This document shows positions 33,684 through 45,045 of a DNA stretch of 64,000 nucleotides, one piece after another (position 1 is the stretch's first letter; each line of letters begins with the position of its first letter). The translations under genes and the position numbers were made by a program. The notes under the pieces were generated by a model. That model saw nothing but the letters and a program-made list of their open reading frames with translations, had not been told where the DNA came from and ran no database searches. Location: positions 30,315,249-30,379,248 of the forward strand of contig NC_035447.2 of the NCBI RefSeq assembly GCF_002127325.2, given 5' to 3'. This stretch comes from Helianthus annuus. Taxonomy: Eukaryota > Streptophyta > Magnoliopsida > Asterales > Asteraceae.

Positions 33684-35244
33684 TGATACGTGGTTGAAAA
33701 CCGGTGATCGTTTATGCTTAAGTTGATGTTTTTACGTAGCTTTTAATCTTGAATAGCCTACTTTTAATGGGATTTGTATTTTACAGGTCTAAAAGAGTTT
33801 AAGGAGCTAATCGGGAGCTAAACGGAGCACCGGGACGCGAAATGGATCAACCGGGGATGTGAAATGAAGAAAACCGGGTTAATCACTAAGATTGGATGTA
33901 TTTTGGGGAATGTTGATGGATTTAAAATGAATATATTGGAAGATGGCATGATAGAGGGCTGAATTACGAGAACGTGGGCGAAAACAGTGAGTAAAACGGA
34001 GCTATAACGAAGAAGTTATGAAGAAAACAGTTTTGGACCAAACCGACAAAACCAGGCAGCGTCGGGGACGCCCAAAAGGGCCGTCGGCGACGCCCTCTGG
34101 ATTGTTCCGTCGGCCAGAAACCTCCGTAAACAGCTAATTAAGCCGTCGGGCGAAACTGAGACTTCCAAGGGCCGTCGGGGACGCCCTAAATGGCCGTCGG
34201 CGACGCCACCTGCATTCTCATATCGCGAAAAACTTGATTTTTGAGTTGGGGACGAGTTATAACATCAATTTTGACCAAGAAACGGGGGTTACACTCTATT
34301 TTTAAGTTAGAAACACATCTTGGAGCCATTACTCATCATCTATCATCTACCAATCACCTACCATTCAATCATCAACATCTCCTACCCGAATCAAGAATCA
34401 TCCATCATCATTCAAGGCAATCTTGATTCCTAACCCTAGTTCACCCAATCATTCACCATTCCACCATCACCATCCATCACCAACCTTCATCATTCATCAA
34501 TCATCCAATCAAGCTTCAAGATGACTCCATCCGCATTCCAAACATCCGGTGATCAAGCTTCGTCAACCATGAGCGGCTAATCATCTCGGTTTCACCCCGG
34601 TGTAGGTAGTTGTTGATTCTAAGGTTTCGAATTGTTCTTGTTTTAACTTAGTGACAATTTGTATTTGATTTTTGAAACTCTTGATAAATAGTGTTACATT
34701 TGTTGCGAATTCGTGAATTGTCGAGCGATGTTAAAAGCTATGACTTCGCGAAACGGTGATATGTAATTGTGCATTATCATTGTTAGGATTTACTTGTGTT
34801 GATTACAAAGTGTCTTTTTGTCCGTTCTTCGGGGCGTTGATAGTTAGTAGCACCTAAGTCACGGTACACTAAATCCGTTAATCGAATGCATTTGAGTTGA
34901 AACTAAAACTTGTAGAAATCCTAGATTAATAATTACCGAAACCGGGTGTGATTCCTTTTATTTATTATTGTTCTAGTAATCATTTTCTTGCAATCATTAA
35001 TTAGTATTTGTCAATCATTCTCATCAATCCATTTAGTTAAAAAAAATCATATCTTTCTATTAAATGAAAACCCAAAAATACTTTAGCAAGCTTCATAAAT
35101 TGTGACAATTGTTTATAATTCATTCGAATCCATACACAAACCACATACTCTTCGTGGATCGACCCCTTACTACCACTAACACATTGTTAAGGGTAATTTG
35201 GGCTTATAAATATTATCTTTGACCGGAGCGCGACACTCCGATCA
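33684..35244 (+). repeat. 3' LTR of the gag-protease element
   Basis: A 1561-bp LTR, nearly identical to the 5' copy. It is longer because of a 13-bp duplication near 33808 (GGAGCTAATCGGGAGCTAA) and a short duplication near 34340, with a one-base difference in an A run near 35040. Confidence 0.95.
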
Positions 35245-35249
35245 GTGTG

Positions 35250-36700
35250 ATATCGTAATTTTGAACCGAGGGAAAAATCGTAAATTTTAGCTGGGGACAA
35301 AAGCATATTTTTATTTTGAATTGGGGGCAAAGACGTAATTTTAAACTGGGGGAAAAACCGTAATTTTAAAGTGAGTATAAAATAATAAACTGATGTAAAA
35401 TCGTAATTTTGAGCCGGAGGAAAAACAAAATTTTATTAATTTTGGCTGAGGGTAAAAGCGTAATTTTTTTATCGAGGACGAAATCGTATTTTCGGTTTAG
35501 CTGGGTGTAAAGTCATTTTTTTTTATTTTGAACTGGGGGAAAATCATAATTTTGAACCGAGGGTAAAATCATAATTTTGAGCTGGGGGCAAAAGCATAAT
35601 TTTATTTTGAACTGGGGGCGAAGACGTAATTTTAAACTGGACGCAAAAACGTAATTTTAAAGCGGGTATAAAATAAAAAGTTGAGAGTAAAATCATAATT
35701 TTTTAACCGATGGCAAAATCGTAAATTTGAGTTGGTGGCAAAAGGGTTATTATATTTTTTAGTTGGAAGAAAAGCGTAATTTTAAACTGGGGGCAAAACC
35801 GTAATTTTAAAGTGAACATAAAATAATAAAATGGTTTGTTCAATAGAGGAGGGGCGGCCGCCCATTTCGACCAATGGCAGGGAAACACTATTCCCTGCCA
35901 TGCTTGATGTCCCGCCCGCGTTGCGGGGCGATGACCGAATAGTTCTCATTAAATTAAAAAAACACTACTATAATTTTGCTAGGAAAAAAACTAAAATGAT
36001 GATAAGACCATAATTTTGGGCTCAGGGCAAAACTGTAATTTTCAGGACTATTAAACGAGTGTTAGGCAGCTCCTTTAGACGAAAAAAAAAAATAAATCGA
36101 GTCAACCAATTAAAACTAAAAACTTTTATAGTTTTGTTAGAAAAATTAAAACAATGGGAAAAACGTAACTTTGAGCTGAGGGGAAATCATAATTTTGTTT
36201 CAGGGATAAAATCGTAAATTAAATGGACCAATGGGGTTGAGGGCAAAATCGTAACTTGACTGTGTGAGAAAAAAAAACTAGTGGCAAAACTGTATATTTA
36301 AACAGGGCAAAATCGTAATTTTGAACCGATGGCAAAATTGAAATTTTTAGCTGAGAGCAAAAGCGTAAATTTATTTTTAAATGGGGTAAAAACATAATTT
36401 TCAACAAATGGCAAAATCGTTATTATAAGGAAAAAAACCTAATGGCAAAACTGTAAATTTAAACGGGACAAAATCGTAATGTTGAACCGATGGCAAAACT
36501 GAAAATTTTTAGCTGAGAGTAAAAGCGTAAATTTATTTTTAAGTGAGGGTAAAAGCATAATTTTGAACTGATGATAAAATCGTAGTTTAAAACGGGATAA
36601 AATCGTAAATTTGTTGAGCCAATAAGGGAGTGTCATGCATGAGTATAAATATAAACAGGGGAAAATCGTAATTTGGCAAAAAAAAATAATAATAATAAAA
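35250..36700. repeat. Degenerate GGGCAAAAxCGTAATTTT array, right part
   Basis: Continuation of the array cut at 26749. Dozens of phrases of the type GGCAAAATCGTAATTTTGAAC and ACTGGGGGCAAAAxCG recur at irregular spacing around 25-35 bp. A second hairpin like the Helitron end at 26483 interrupts it at 35909-35930. Minus-strand frames such as 36439-36753 are translations of the repeat and not genes. Confidence 0.8.
35909..35930 (-). mobile_element. Second Helitron-like 3' hairpin
   Basis: The core GTCCCGCCCGCGTTGCGGGGCGATGACCGAATA repeats, with few changes, the sequence at 26480-26515, but no CTAG follows on the minus strand. It is probably the degenerate end of a second related element arranged head-to-tail with the first. 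Confidence 0.5.
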
Positions 36701-37183
36701 AAAATAATTGGGTGGCATGTGGCCGCCCAAGTCAGCCAATCCCAAACAAACACTATTGCCGGCGATGAGTTTTGTATAAGTTGAATAATATTAATATTAA
36801 TTTTTAATTTTGATTTTTTATTTATTAACTTATTTTTAAAGTAATTGGTAAAAAGACTAAACTGCCCTTAAGTGATCAGATTTAACAGGAAAAATTAACT
36901 GGGTTTGGCTCAAAGAACATAACGTGCAAAATTAGAAAATATAAAGTACAAAACTTGAAATTCACTCTAAATATGTGATACCTTTGTTTTGGAAAGACAT
37001 CCCAAAACTCCCACAAAATCCTGTAAATGTCTTCGTAAGTTCTTTGCAAAGTTAACTATGCAAGTTCTTCATAAAGAAATAAAGCTTTATTTGGTTACAC
37101 TATCCTGTGTTCCGTATCTCATTTGTTAACATCATTGTCATAGTCGGGTAAAAGGCTGAACTTAGTATGTAACTAAGAGATAA
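36701..37183. other. AT-rich spacer, no gene seen
   Basis: About 480 bp. It contains a homopurine AATAATAATAATAAAAAAA stretch near 36685-36705, then unremarkable AT-rich sequence. No ORF or repeat family was recognised. Confidence 0.5.
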
Positions 37184-38113
37184 CTAGTAAATAGACCCCC
37201 GCGCGTTGCGGCGTTGGTATATTGCAAATATCGAATGGATTAGCGCAAGTGCTATGTAACGTGACCGGTGCGCCATTGGCGGGCGCCCCCTCCCACCCCA
37301 AGGAAGTTGCGCTCCTGCGGTGCGCAACAATCAAAAGGGGCTTATTATAGCTTTAAAAAATAGAGAACACACGAAATGTACAGTAATTCGAATTTATACG
37401 ATTCGAATGAAAATATATTATATTTAACGACACTCAGTATGGTATATACAAAACATATTATACTTGCACTGACTCATTTCCCAAGATAAGTTTTCGTCAA
37501 AAAAGAGATCAACTCGAATTTATACTGATACATACATAAAAACCCGCACGTAAAAAGTTAAATTTTTTCAAGTAAAAGAATAAAGGGGCAAAATCGAAAC
37601 TTTTGAAACTCAAAGAGGTTAATAACAAATTAGTTCTTTAAAGAAAAATTGGCAAACAAAAATCATTAAAAAGGTTAGATCTAAACGTAGATCAACTCGA
37701 ATTTATACTGACACATACATAAAAATCCGTACCTAAAAACTTTTTTTTCAAGTAAAGGAATGAAAAAGGGTAAAGTCGAAACTTTTGAAATTCAAGGAGA
37801 TTAACAACAAATTAGTTCTTAAAAAAAAAGAAATTAGCGAACGAAAATCATTAAAGAAAATAACATGTTAAAAACACATATTATATATGGTACATGAGTA
37901 AAGCTAGAATATTAGAAACATGAGGGATTAAACGTTGATGTTTGTAAAGCCAAGGGACTAAAGTTTCAATGTGGTGAAACTTTAAGAAAAAACATAAAAC
38001 TAAGAGAAAAAGAGTTAAAAATGTAAACTTTGAAAGTATAGGGGGTGCCAGTAAAATGAAATAGGGGCTAAAAATATAATTTTGCAAAGTTGGGGTTGGA
38101 TTTATTATATTGT
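37184..38113 (-). mobile_element. Non-autonomous Helitron, 3' end and partial body
   Basis: The minus strand ends GCCGCAACGCGCGGG...CTAG with a following T (CTAG at 37184-37187, hairpin 37198-37213), a standard plant Helitron 3' terminus. The body runs to the right and is non-coding. Within it an imperfect tandem duplication with a period of about 183 bp (37507-37862) starts with GATCAACTCGAATTTATACT. The Athila-type solo LTR is inserted at 38114, and the body may continue after 45799. The 5' TC end was not found. Confidence 0.6.
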
Positions 38114-39071
38114 TGATGTGTGTAAAATGCAACATATAAATTACATCAATTAAGACATAAAACTAACCCTTTTTAAGTACTAATGTTGGAAAAAGAGTGT
38201 TTTTGTCTTCCTTTTGTATTTTCAGGATGAAATGAGCTCAAATTCACAAAAGAAGCAAAAAGACAACTAATTCTAGCATAAATACAAGAAAAGGAATAAA
38301 AGTAGACTGCCCGAACCCTCAACGGCATCCTCCAAAGCAAAGAAGAGAAAACAGAAGCCTGAACACGCCCCGTGCTCAGCCAGCACGGGGCCGTGCCCAA
38401 GAAGCAGCAGAAAAGACAAACTTGTAGAAGCTTCTATTGCCCACCACGGGGCCGTGTCCAGTGAGCACGGGGGCGTGGTGAAAGTACAGCAGGCGCATTA
38501 ATTGTAATTGCGAAATACAATTAATGAGGATAGAGAGTGTCAGACGGGCACGGGGGCGTGTCCAGCGGACACGGGGCCGTGCCCAGCCTTCTGTTCAGCC
38601 TATAAATAGGAGTGCTTGGTTTCATTCCATCTCATCCCTTGGCACACCACCTCTCTCACACTTCATCCACCACCCACCACCACCATAACACCATCATCCA
38701 CCACCATCATCCATTGTCCATCGTAGAGTGTGTGAGTCGTCTCGGGATCCAAGATTGATAGTAAGAGCTCTTGACAATCAAGGCCATGTTTGCCTAAGTC
38801 TTTTACATCACTTGGTGAAGACAAGTGTTTAGTATAATACTTTTTATTTTTAATCTTTTGCACTTTTTATTTGGTTTTGTATTAATGACTTTAATAACTA
38901 GTTGCTTATGTTGAAGGTGATCTTTCCTTATCGTTTGTCCGTGGTGTCTTGGCATTATTTTACTGTCTATATAAAATAAAAGATTTTCACCATTCATATC
39001 TCCACGGTCTATATGGAGGTATGTTGGCTACCTGGTCGGGGGTTAAGGGAACGGTTTGGTAAGGGTCTTGC

Positions 39072-39589
39072 TGTCAACAACACGATATCGTAAATTCACA
39101 GCTTTTATTAAGGCACCAGTCGGCACGATTGACTTCAAACGAGTACAGAACTGACCAGCACGGTTACCGGTTTACAATCATAAACAGTCTAACTCAGATC
39201 AACTGAATGATCTGTTACAAACAGAAAAAAGGAACCGTGATCTCACAGCTCTTGAATAGACAAAAGAAAGAACCCAACAGATGGTTCTAGAGAAAGAGAC
39301 AGACACTTCGATGAATGGGTGTATTTCTTGTGTATTAATCCCAAAGCCAGCATCTTCTATTTATACTGGAAAAGGGCTGAAGCCCAACTTGAAAAGATGA
39401 GGAGCCCAACTTGAATAGATGAGGCCCAACCGAGATCATAAGCAGCAGCAACGGTTACATCATACAAAAAAGGAAAAAGGTAATATGAAATATGGAAAGA
39501 TATTGAATTGGTAATAATGTTTAAAAAGGGAATATGAAATATGGAAAGATATTGAATTGATAATAATGTCTAAAATATATAATTCAACA
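39072..39589 (-). repeat. 3' LTR of the copia element, with 49-bp duplication
   Basis: A 518-bp LTR, TGTCAACAAC...AATTCAACA. The extra 49 bp over the 5' LTR is a tandem copy of the AATATGAAATATGGAAAGAT segment (starts at 39482 and 39531). Confidence 0.95.
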
Positions 39590-39600
39590 CCCCCCCCCTC
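39590..39600 (-). promoter_or_regulatory. Polypurine tract of the copia element
   Basis: A C9 run followed by TC on the plus strand, read as GAGGGGGGGGG on the minus strand, adjacent to the 3' LTR. Confidence 0.8.
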
Positions 39601-39603
39601 AAT

Positions 39604-42600
39604 TCAATATGCGAAACAGTTAAATAAACCAAGTTTTTCACAAACCTTATCATGAGCTTGAACATGCAACCCTTTTGTAAAGCCATCTGCAGTTTGATCT
39701 TCAGACGAGACACCAACGGTCTTAATGACACCTTTTGAAATTTTTTCTCTTAAAAAGAAGAGATCAATTTCAAAATGTTTTGTTCGATCGTGAAACACAG
39801 GATTAGCAGCTATTGAAATAGCTGCTGTATTGTCACAGAAAAGAGAGACAGGAAGTTTAACATTAATTTTAAGTTCACTTAAAATGTTAAGAAGCCAAAT
39901 GATTTCACATGTTGCAGCACACATAGCACGATATTCTGCCTCAGCAGAAGATCTAGAAATGGTAGACTGCTTTTTGCTTTTCCATGAAATAAGAGAGTTA
40001 CCTAAGAAGATACAGAAACCAGTGATAGATTTTCTAGAGTTAACACATTTACCCCAGTCAGAATCAGCAAAGGCTTTAAGTTCTAAGGAATCCCCTTTTT
40101 TAAATAATATGCCTTTCCCAGGAGAACCCTTGAGATATCTTAAAAGCCTTAAAGCGATTTTGAAATGAGCATTAGTGGGACTGTGCATATATTGACTTAG
40201 ATATTGAACTGAATAGGCAATATCAGGTCTAGTATGAGAAAGATATATTAACTTTCCCACTAATTTTTGATAAACAGATATATCACGTAAAGTTTGATTA
40301 TCTTTTTCACACAAGTGGGTTAAAATATGATTAGGTTCAATGGGACTGTTGACTGGTTTACATCCAGTCAGACCAAATTCAGCAAGCAAGTCAAGACAAT
40401 ATTTCCTTTGTGATAGACATAAGCCATCTTTGGTTTTTAAAACCTCAATTCCAAGGAAATATTTTAGCATTCCCAAATCCTTGATCAGAAACTTAGATTT
40501 AAGAAGAGATTTAATTTTAGAAATCTCAGTAGAACAACTACCAGTTATGACTATATCATCCACATAAACAAGTAAGACAATAAACACGGATTTGCTTGTT
40601 TTGACAAACATGGAGTGGTCGCACTTACTTTGTTCAAACCCGAGTTCAAGCAAAACATTTACAAGCTTCTCATTCCACATCCGAGGGGCTTGTTTAAGAC
40701 CATAAAGAGATTTTTTAAGTTTACAAACTTTATTACCATGATTAGGATTGTAACCATCAGGAAGGGTCATATAAACTTCTTCATTTAAATTTCCATATAA
40801 AAAGGCGTTATTTACATCAAGTTGATGTATATCCCAACCATTGTTAATAGCAATAGTTAGAACACATCTAACAGTTACCATTTTCACAACAGGTGAAAAG
40901 GTTTCAAAGAAGTCTATACCCTCCTTTTGACTGAAACCCTTAGCTACAAGTCTAGCCTTGTACCTTTCTATTTCGCCAGAGGCTTTATATTTTATTTTGT
41001 AAATCCATTTACAGCCTATAGCTTTCCTATTGGGAGGCAAATCAACTATTTCCCAAGTATCATTTCTATGCAAGGCTTCTAATTCATCATTCATAGCAAT
41101 AACCCAATTGCTATCCGATTTAGCTTCAAAATAGGTTTTAGGTTCACTACTCTTATTAAGCATAGAAGCAAAGCACATACTTTCAGAATCAAGATTAGCA
41201 TAATTCAAAACTTTTTCAAGACCATATTTAACTTTACCATCAATAATAAAGTCATCAAGTTTAGATGGAAACTTTATATTCCTAGAAGATTTCCTTAAAA
41301 CACTGCTAGGTTGCCCTGTATTATCTCCCTCAGAATTGCTAATGTTTTCCTCAATGTCTAAATCATGCTCAGCCCTACCAGTTTCTAACTCAACACTACT
41401 TGGTTGCTGTGTGTCAGCCTTTCCTAAAGCATTGTCAGAGTCATTAACTGGTTGCTGAGAATGATTAAGGACTGTAGGATTCATGCTTGTGTTATCATCA
41501 TTGGGAGTGGAGTCAGATTTAGTATTTTGGGTGTCATTTTGACCAAATAAGTCAAAAAAATTCAAGGTATCAACTTCAGAATCTGAATCAAGAGAGTTTT
41601 TCTTTTCTTTAAAAGGAAAAACAGATTCATAAAATCTGACATCCCTAGAATAAAACATAACTCTTTGATCTAGACTCCATAGTTTATACCCTTTTTTTCA
41701 TTTGAATATCCAACAAGAACACATTTTTCAGCATGACTATTAAACTTATCAAAATTGTTTAAAACAGTGCTAAAACAAAGACACCCAACAATCCTTAGCT
41801 GACTCAACTCAGGAGCAAAACCAAACACAAGTTCATAAGGAGACCTACCATTTAAGACAGAAGATGGAGTCCTGTTAATCAAATAAGTAGCAGTTAGGAT
41901 ACACTCAGACCAGAATTTAAGAGGAAAACCAGCTTGGAACAATAAGGCTCTAGCAACATTTAACAAGTGCCTATGTTTCCGTTCAACTATCCCATTTTGT
42001 TGTGGAGTATAAACACACGAGGTTTGGTGAATAATACCATTATTGTAACAAAAATCTTTCATTTGTTTGTTTATAAACTCAGTACCATTATCACTTCTGA
42101 ACATTTTAATGTGTTTATTGAATTGGGTTTTAAGCATGTTGAAGAACCCTTTTATATTGTAAAACACTTCATCTTTATTTTTCATAAGATAGACCCAAAC
42201 AGCTCGTGTGTAATCATCAACCACTGTGAGGAAGTATCTAAAGCCATCCCTACTTTGAACCCTATAGGGACCCCATACATCAAGATGAACAAGATCTCCT
42301 AAAGACTTGGTCTTATGATCACTTAAAGGAAACGGTTCCCTATGTTGTTTTGCCCTATGACATGTTTCACAAGGTTCAAGTTTAACATTCTTTTTAATAT
42401 CTAGTTTGTCTTTTAAAACATGCAACACAGGTTCAGCAGGGTGGCCTAATCTAGCATGCCAAAGATTAACATCAAGACTAGCATTACACACCTTATCAGA
42501 CATAGTAGAATTACCACAGAAATATAGACCATCAAGTTGACTACCAGTCACCAGGACTTTCTTTGTTTGAGAGTCCTGAATATAACAATTATGTTCATCA

Positions 42601-44024
42601 AAAGAAACAGTCAGATTGCAATCTTTGGCAAGTTTATGAACAGAGACAAGATTAACACAATAATCAGGAATAACAAACACATCATATAAGATGACCTTAT
42701 CACTTAATTTAACATCACCAATCTTAGTTACTAAAGCACTTGTCCCATTGGGATGTTTAACTTTGATGTTATATTCTGTAACATCCATTTGATTTATAAG
42801 ATTAGTGTCATCTGTAATCATGTGTTGATTTGCCCCTGAATCAATTATCCACCCAGCCTTTTTCCCATTATTTCCAAAGTTGGAAAAACAATAAGCAGGT
42901 TTAAAATCACATGTAGGTTTAAGAACATCAGCGTAACTGTTAAAACAGACATAATTGGACCTACCAGCAAAGTTATTGCCTTGAGTTTCACTTCTGGACT
43001 TATCATTCAACAGGCTAAGTAATTGCGCAATCTGTTCATTTGTTAAACCATTCACAGTAGACGATGAAGTAGTTTCAGAAGCATCAACAACCACATTATT
43101 ACTAGCCCTGCCTCCCTTATTACCACTTGTTTTAGATTTCATCCAAGAGGGGTAACCAACCAGTTCATAACATCTATCAACAGTATGTCCAGTCTTGTTA
43201 CAATGTGAGCATTTAAGATTTGGGTTAGGGGGTCTAACATTTTTCTTTTTTGAATCAAATGATTGACTAGTTTTAACAGCAAAGCCGACAGGATTATTAG
43301 ATATTTTTTCAGAAAAATTGTTTGAATTCCTGTGAGATTCTTCTCTGGAGACAACAGAGAAGGCTTCCTTAACAGACGGAAGAACTTCCCTAGTTAACAG
43401 AGTAGTTCTTACAGACTGGTAAACACTGTCAAGACCCATTAAGAACTGCATCAATTTAATCAAATGATTGAAATCATTAAATTGTTTGGAAGCATCACAA
43501 GTACACGTAGGTAGAGATAGAATTTGATCTAATTGTTTCCACATGCAGTTAAGTTTATGATAATACTCAGATACAGGCATGCCATTTTGAGAAAAGGAAT
43601 TAATTTTTTGATACAAATTAAAGACTACCGACCCATCAACCTTATCATAAGTTTCTTTTAGCTCTTTCCACACAACAGAGGCAAGCTTAGAATAAACATG
43701 ACCCAAATATAATTCTTCAGACACAGAATTCAAAATCCATGTAAGAACAATAGAATTACAACGATCCCACTGTTTTCCTAACACTTCATCCGTAGTAGAT
43801 CTGGCACAGGAACCATCAATAAACCCTAATTTATTTTTAACTTGTAAAGCCAGGTTCATAGCATTAGCCCAAACATTGTAATTATCGGTGCCTTTCAATT
43901 TTATATTAACAATGGTCAGATTAGCGGAGTCACTAGGATGAAGGTAAAGTGGGTCACCAGCATCAATTTTACTAACAAGAGTGCCACTAGTGGAAACAAG
44001 AGAATCATTATTCTTATCAGGCAT
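39604..44024 (-). pseudogene. Copia gag-pol with a single homopolymer frameshift
   Basis: It starts at the ATG 44024 (MPDKNNDSLVSTSG). Gag (UBN2-like) is followed by a zinc knuckle CSHCNKTGHTVDRC, protease WIIDSGANQHM, a GAG-pre-integrase motif LWHARLGHP, and an integrase core with DVWGPYR, FRSDNGTEF and NGIVERKHRH. The frame runs to VGYSNEKKG and then shifts at a seven-base T run (plus 41692-41698): adding or losing one base restores the continuation to the RT frame. RT-RNaseH has EALHRNDTWEIVDLP, FLYGNLNEEVYM, the catalytic YVDDIVITG, SRSSAEAEYRAM and DRTKHFEIDLFFLREK, ending at the TGA 39604-39606. Domain order PR-INT-RT-RH is copia-type. No other stop is present in about 1,470 codons. Confidence 0.93.
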
Positions 44025-44563
44025 GATAACAGGCAATCAAAAAAACAGATCAACATAGATAATTAAAAAAAACAAATAATCAACAAGAATGCAACAGAGT
44101 GAACCCTCTCTGTGTCCCAAATCAAACCGGTCTTCACTAACCCGGTATCAATATGCCTAGACACACTGACACAGTGATGCAAAATAATAGAAAACAAAGG
44201 GAAAGGGTCAGAATACTCTCACAGTGGGTGCGAAAACCTTTAGCGGATCAGGCTTGTAACCTTCACTTAGGGTTACAAGTAACTGATTAGAAGACAAATA
44301 TCACAGTCTGTTGGTTTGCCCTTAAAAGAGACCAACGAGACCCCTTCACAGCACAGTAAACCCTCGATGTTAGGGTTCTAATTTTTTAAGGAAACACCGA
44401 GCCTCCAAGCAGATGAACACCACACGGGAAACGGAATCGGCAGATTCACAGACACTACCAGGAGTCCGAGACAGAACAGTGGCCTTCAATGAACAAACGG
44501 TTCTGATCGGAAACCCTAGAACGCAGCGGCGGTCAACGGAAGAGGAACCCCAGGAGCACCTAG
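44025..44563 (-). other. Untranslated leader of the copia element
   Basis: About 540 bp between primer site and gag. The minus-strand frame at 44370-44588 crosses the primer site into the LTR and is not credible as a gene. Confidence 0.6.
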
Positions 44564-44576
44564 TGCTCTGATACCA
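44564..44576 (-). promoter_or_regulatory. Primer-binding site, initiator tRNA-Met type
   Basis: The plus strand reads TGCTCTGATACCA, touching the LTR that starts at 44577. Confidence 0.9.
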
Positions 44577-45045
44577 TGTCAACAACACGATATCGTAAAT
44601 TCACAGCTTTTATTAAGGCACCAGTCGGCACGATTGACTTCAAACGAGTACAGAACTGACCGGCATGGTTACCGGTTTACAATCATAAACAGTCTAACTC
44701 AGATCAACTGAATGATCTGTTACAAACAGAAAAAAGGAACCGTGATCTGACAGCTCTTGAATAGACAAAAGAAAGAACCCAACAGATGGTTCTAGAGAAA
44801 GAGACAGACACTTCGATGAATGGGTGTATTTCTTGTGTATTAATCCCAAAGCCAGCATCTTCTATTTATACTGGAAAAGGGCTGAAGCCCAACTTGAAAA
44901 GATGAGGAGCCCAACTTGAATAGATGAGGCCCAACCGAGATCATAAGCAGCAGCAACGGTTACATCATACAAAAAAGGAAAAAGGTAATATGAAATATGG
45001 AAAGATATTGAATTGATAATAATGTCTAAAATATATAATTCAACA
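44577..45045 (-). repeat. 5' LTR of the copia element
   Basis: A 469-bp LTR, TGTCAACAAC...TTCAACA, lacking the 49-bp duplication of the other copy. It is followed by the target duplication CTTGC. Confidence 0.95.

Larger units (their letters stand above)
26750..35244 (+). mobile_element. Young non-autonomous Athila-like gag-protease element (TR-GAG type)
   Basis: LTRs 26750-28289 and 33684-35244, target duplication GTGTG on both sides, a tRNA-Asp-type primer site (28295-28312) and a polypurine tract AAGTGTGGGGATG ending at 33683. The internal region codes only for gag and an aspartic protease (28446-31765). About 1.9 kb of non-coding sequence follows and there is no RT, RNase H or integrase. 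By eye the LTRs differ by about five substitutions and three indels (one a 13-bp duplication), so insertion is very recent. The tRNA-Asp primer, the gag start MHTRNSRRTSP and the DLGA protease point to the Athila lineage. Confidence 0.93.
39072..45045 (-). mobile_element. Near-intact Ty1/copia element
   Basis: A 5974-bp element with LTRs at 39072-39589 and 44577-45045, target duplication CTTGC (39067-39071 and 45046-45050), a tRNA-iMet primer site directly against the 5' LTR (44564-44576), an untranslated leader (44025-44563), gag-pol (39604-44024) and a polypurine tract that is a G9 run on the minus strand (39590-39600). LTR differences are about three substitutions plus a 49-bp tandem duplication confined to the 3' LTR. 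The only coding lesion seen is one frameshift, so this is a young insertion. Confidence 0.95.

Noticed and set aside
36439..36753. 104-residue minus-strand frame rich in Phe/Leu and hydrophobics, possibly a membrane protein
   Set aside because: It is the translation of the CGTAATTTT degenerate array.
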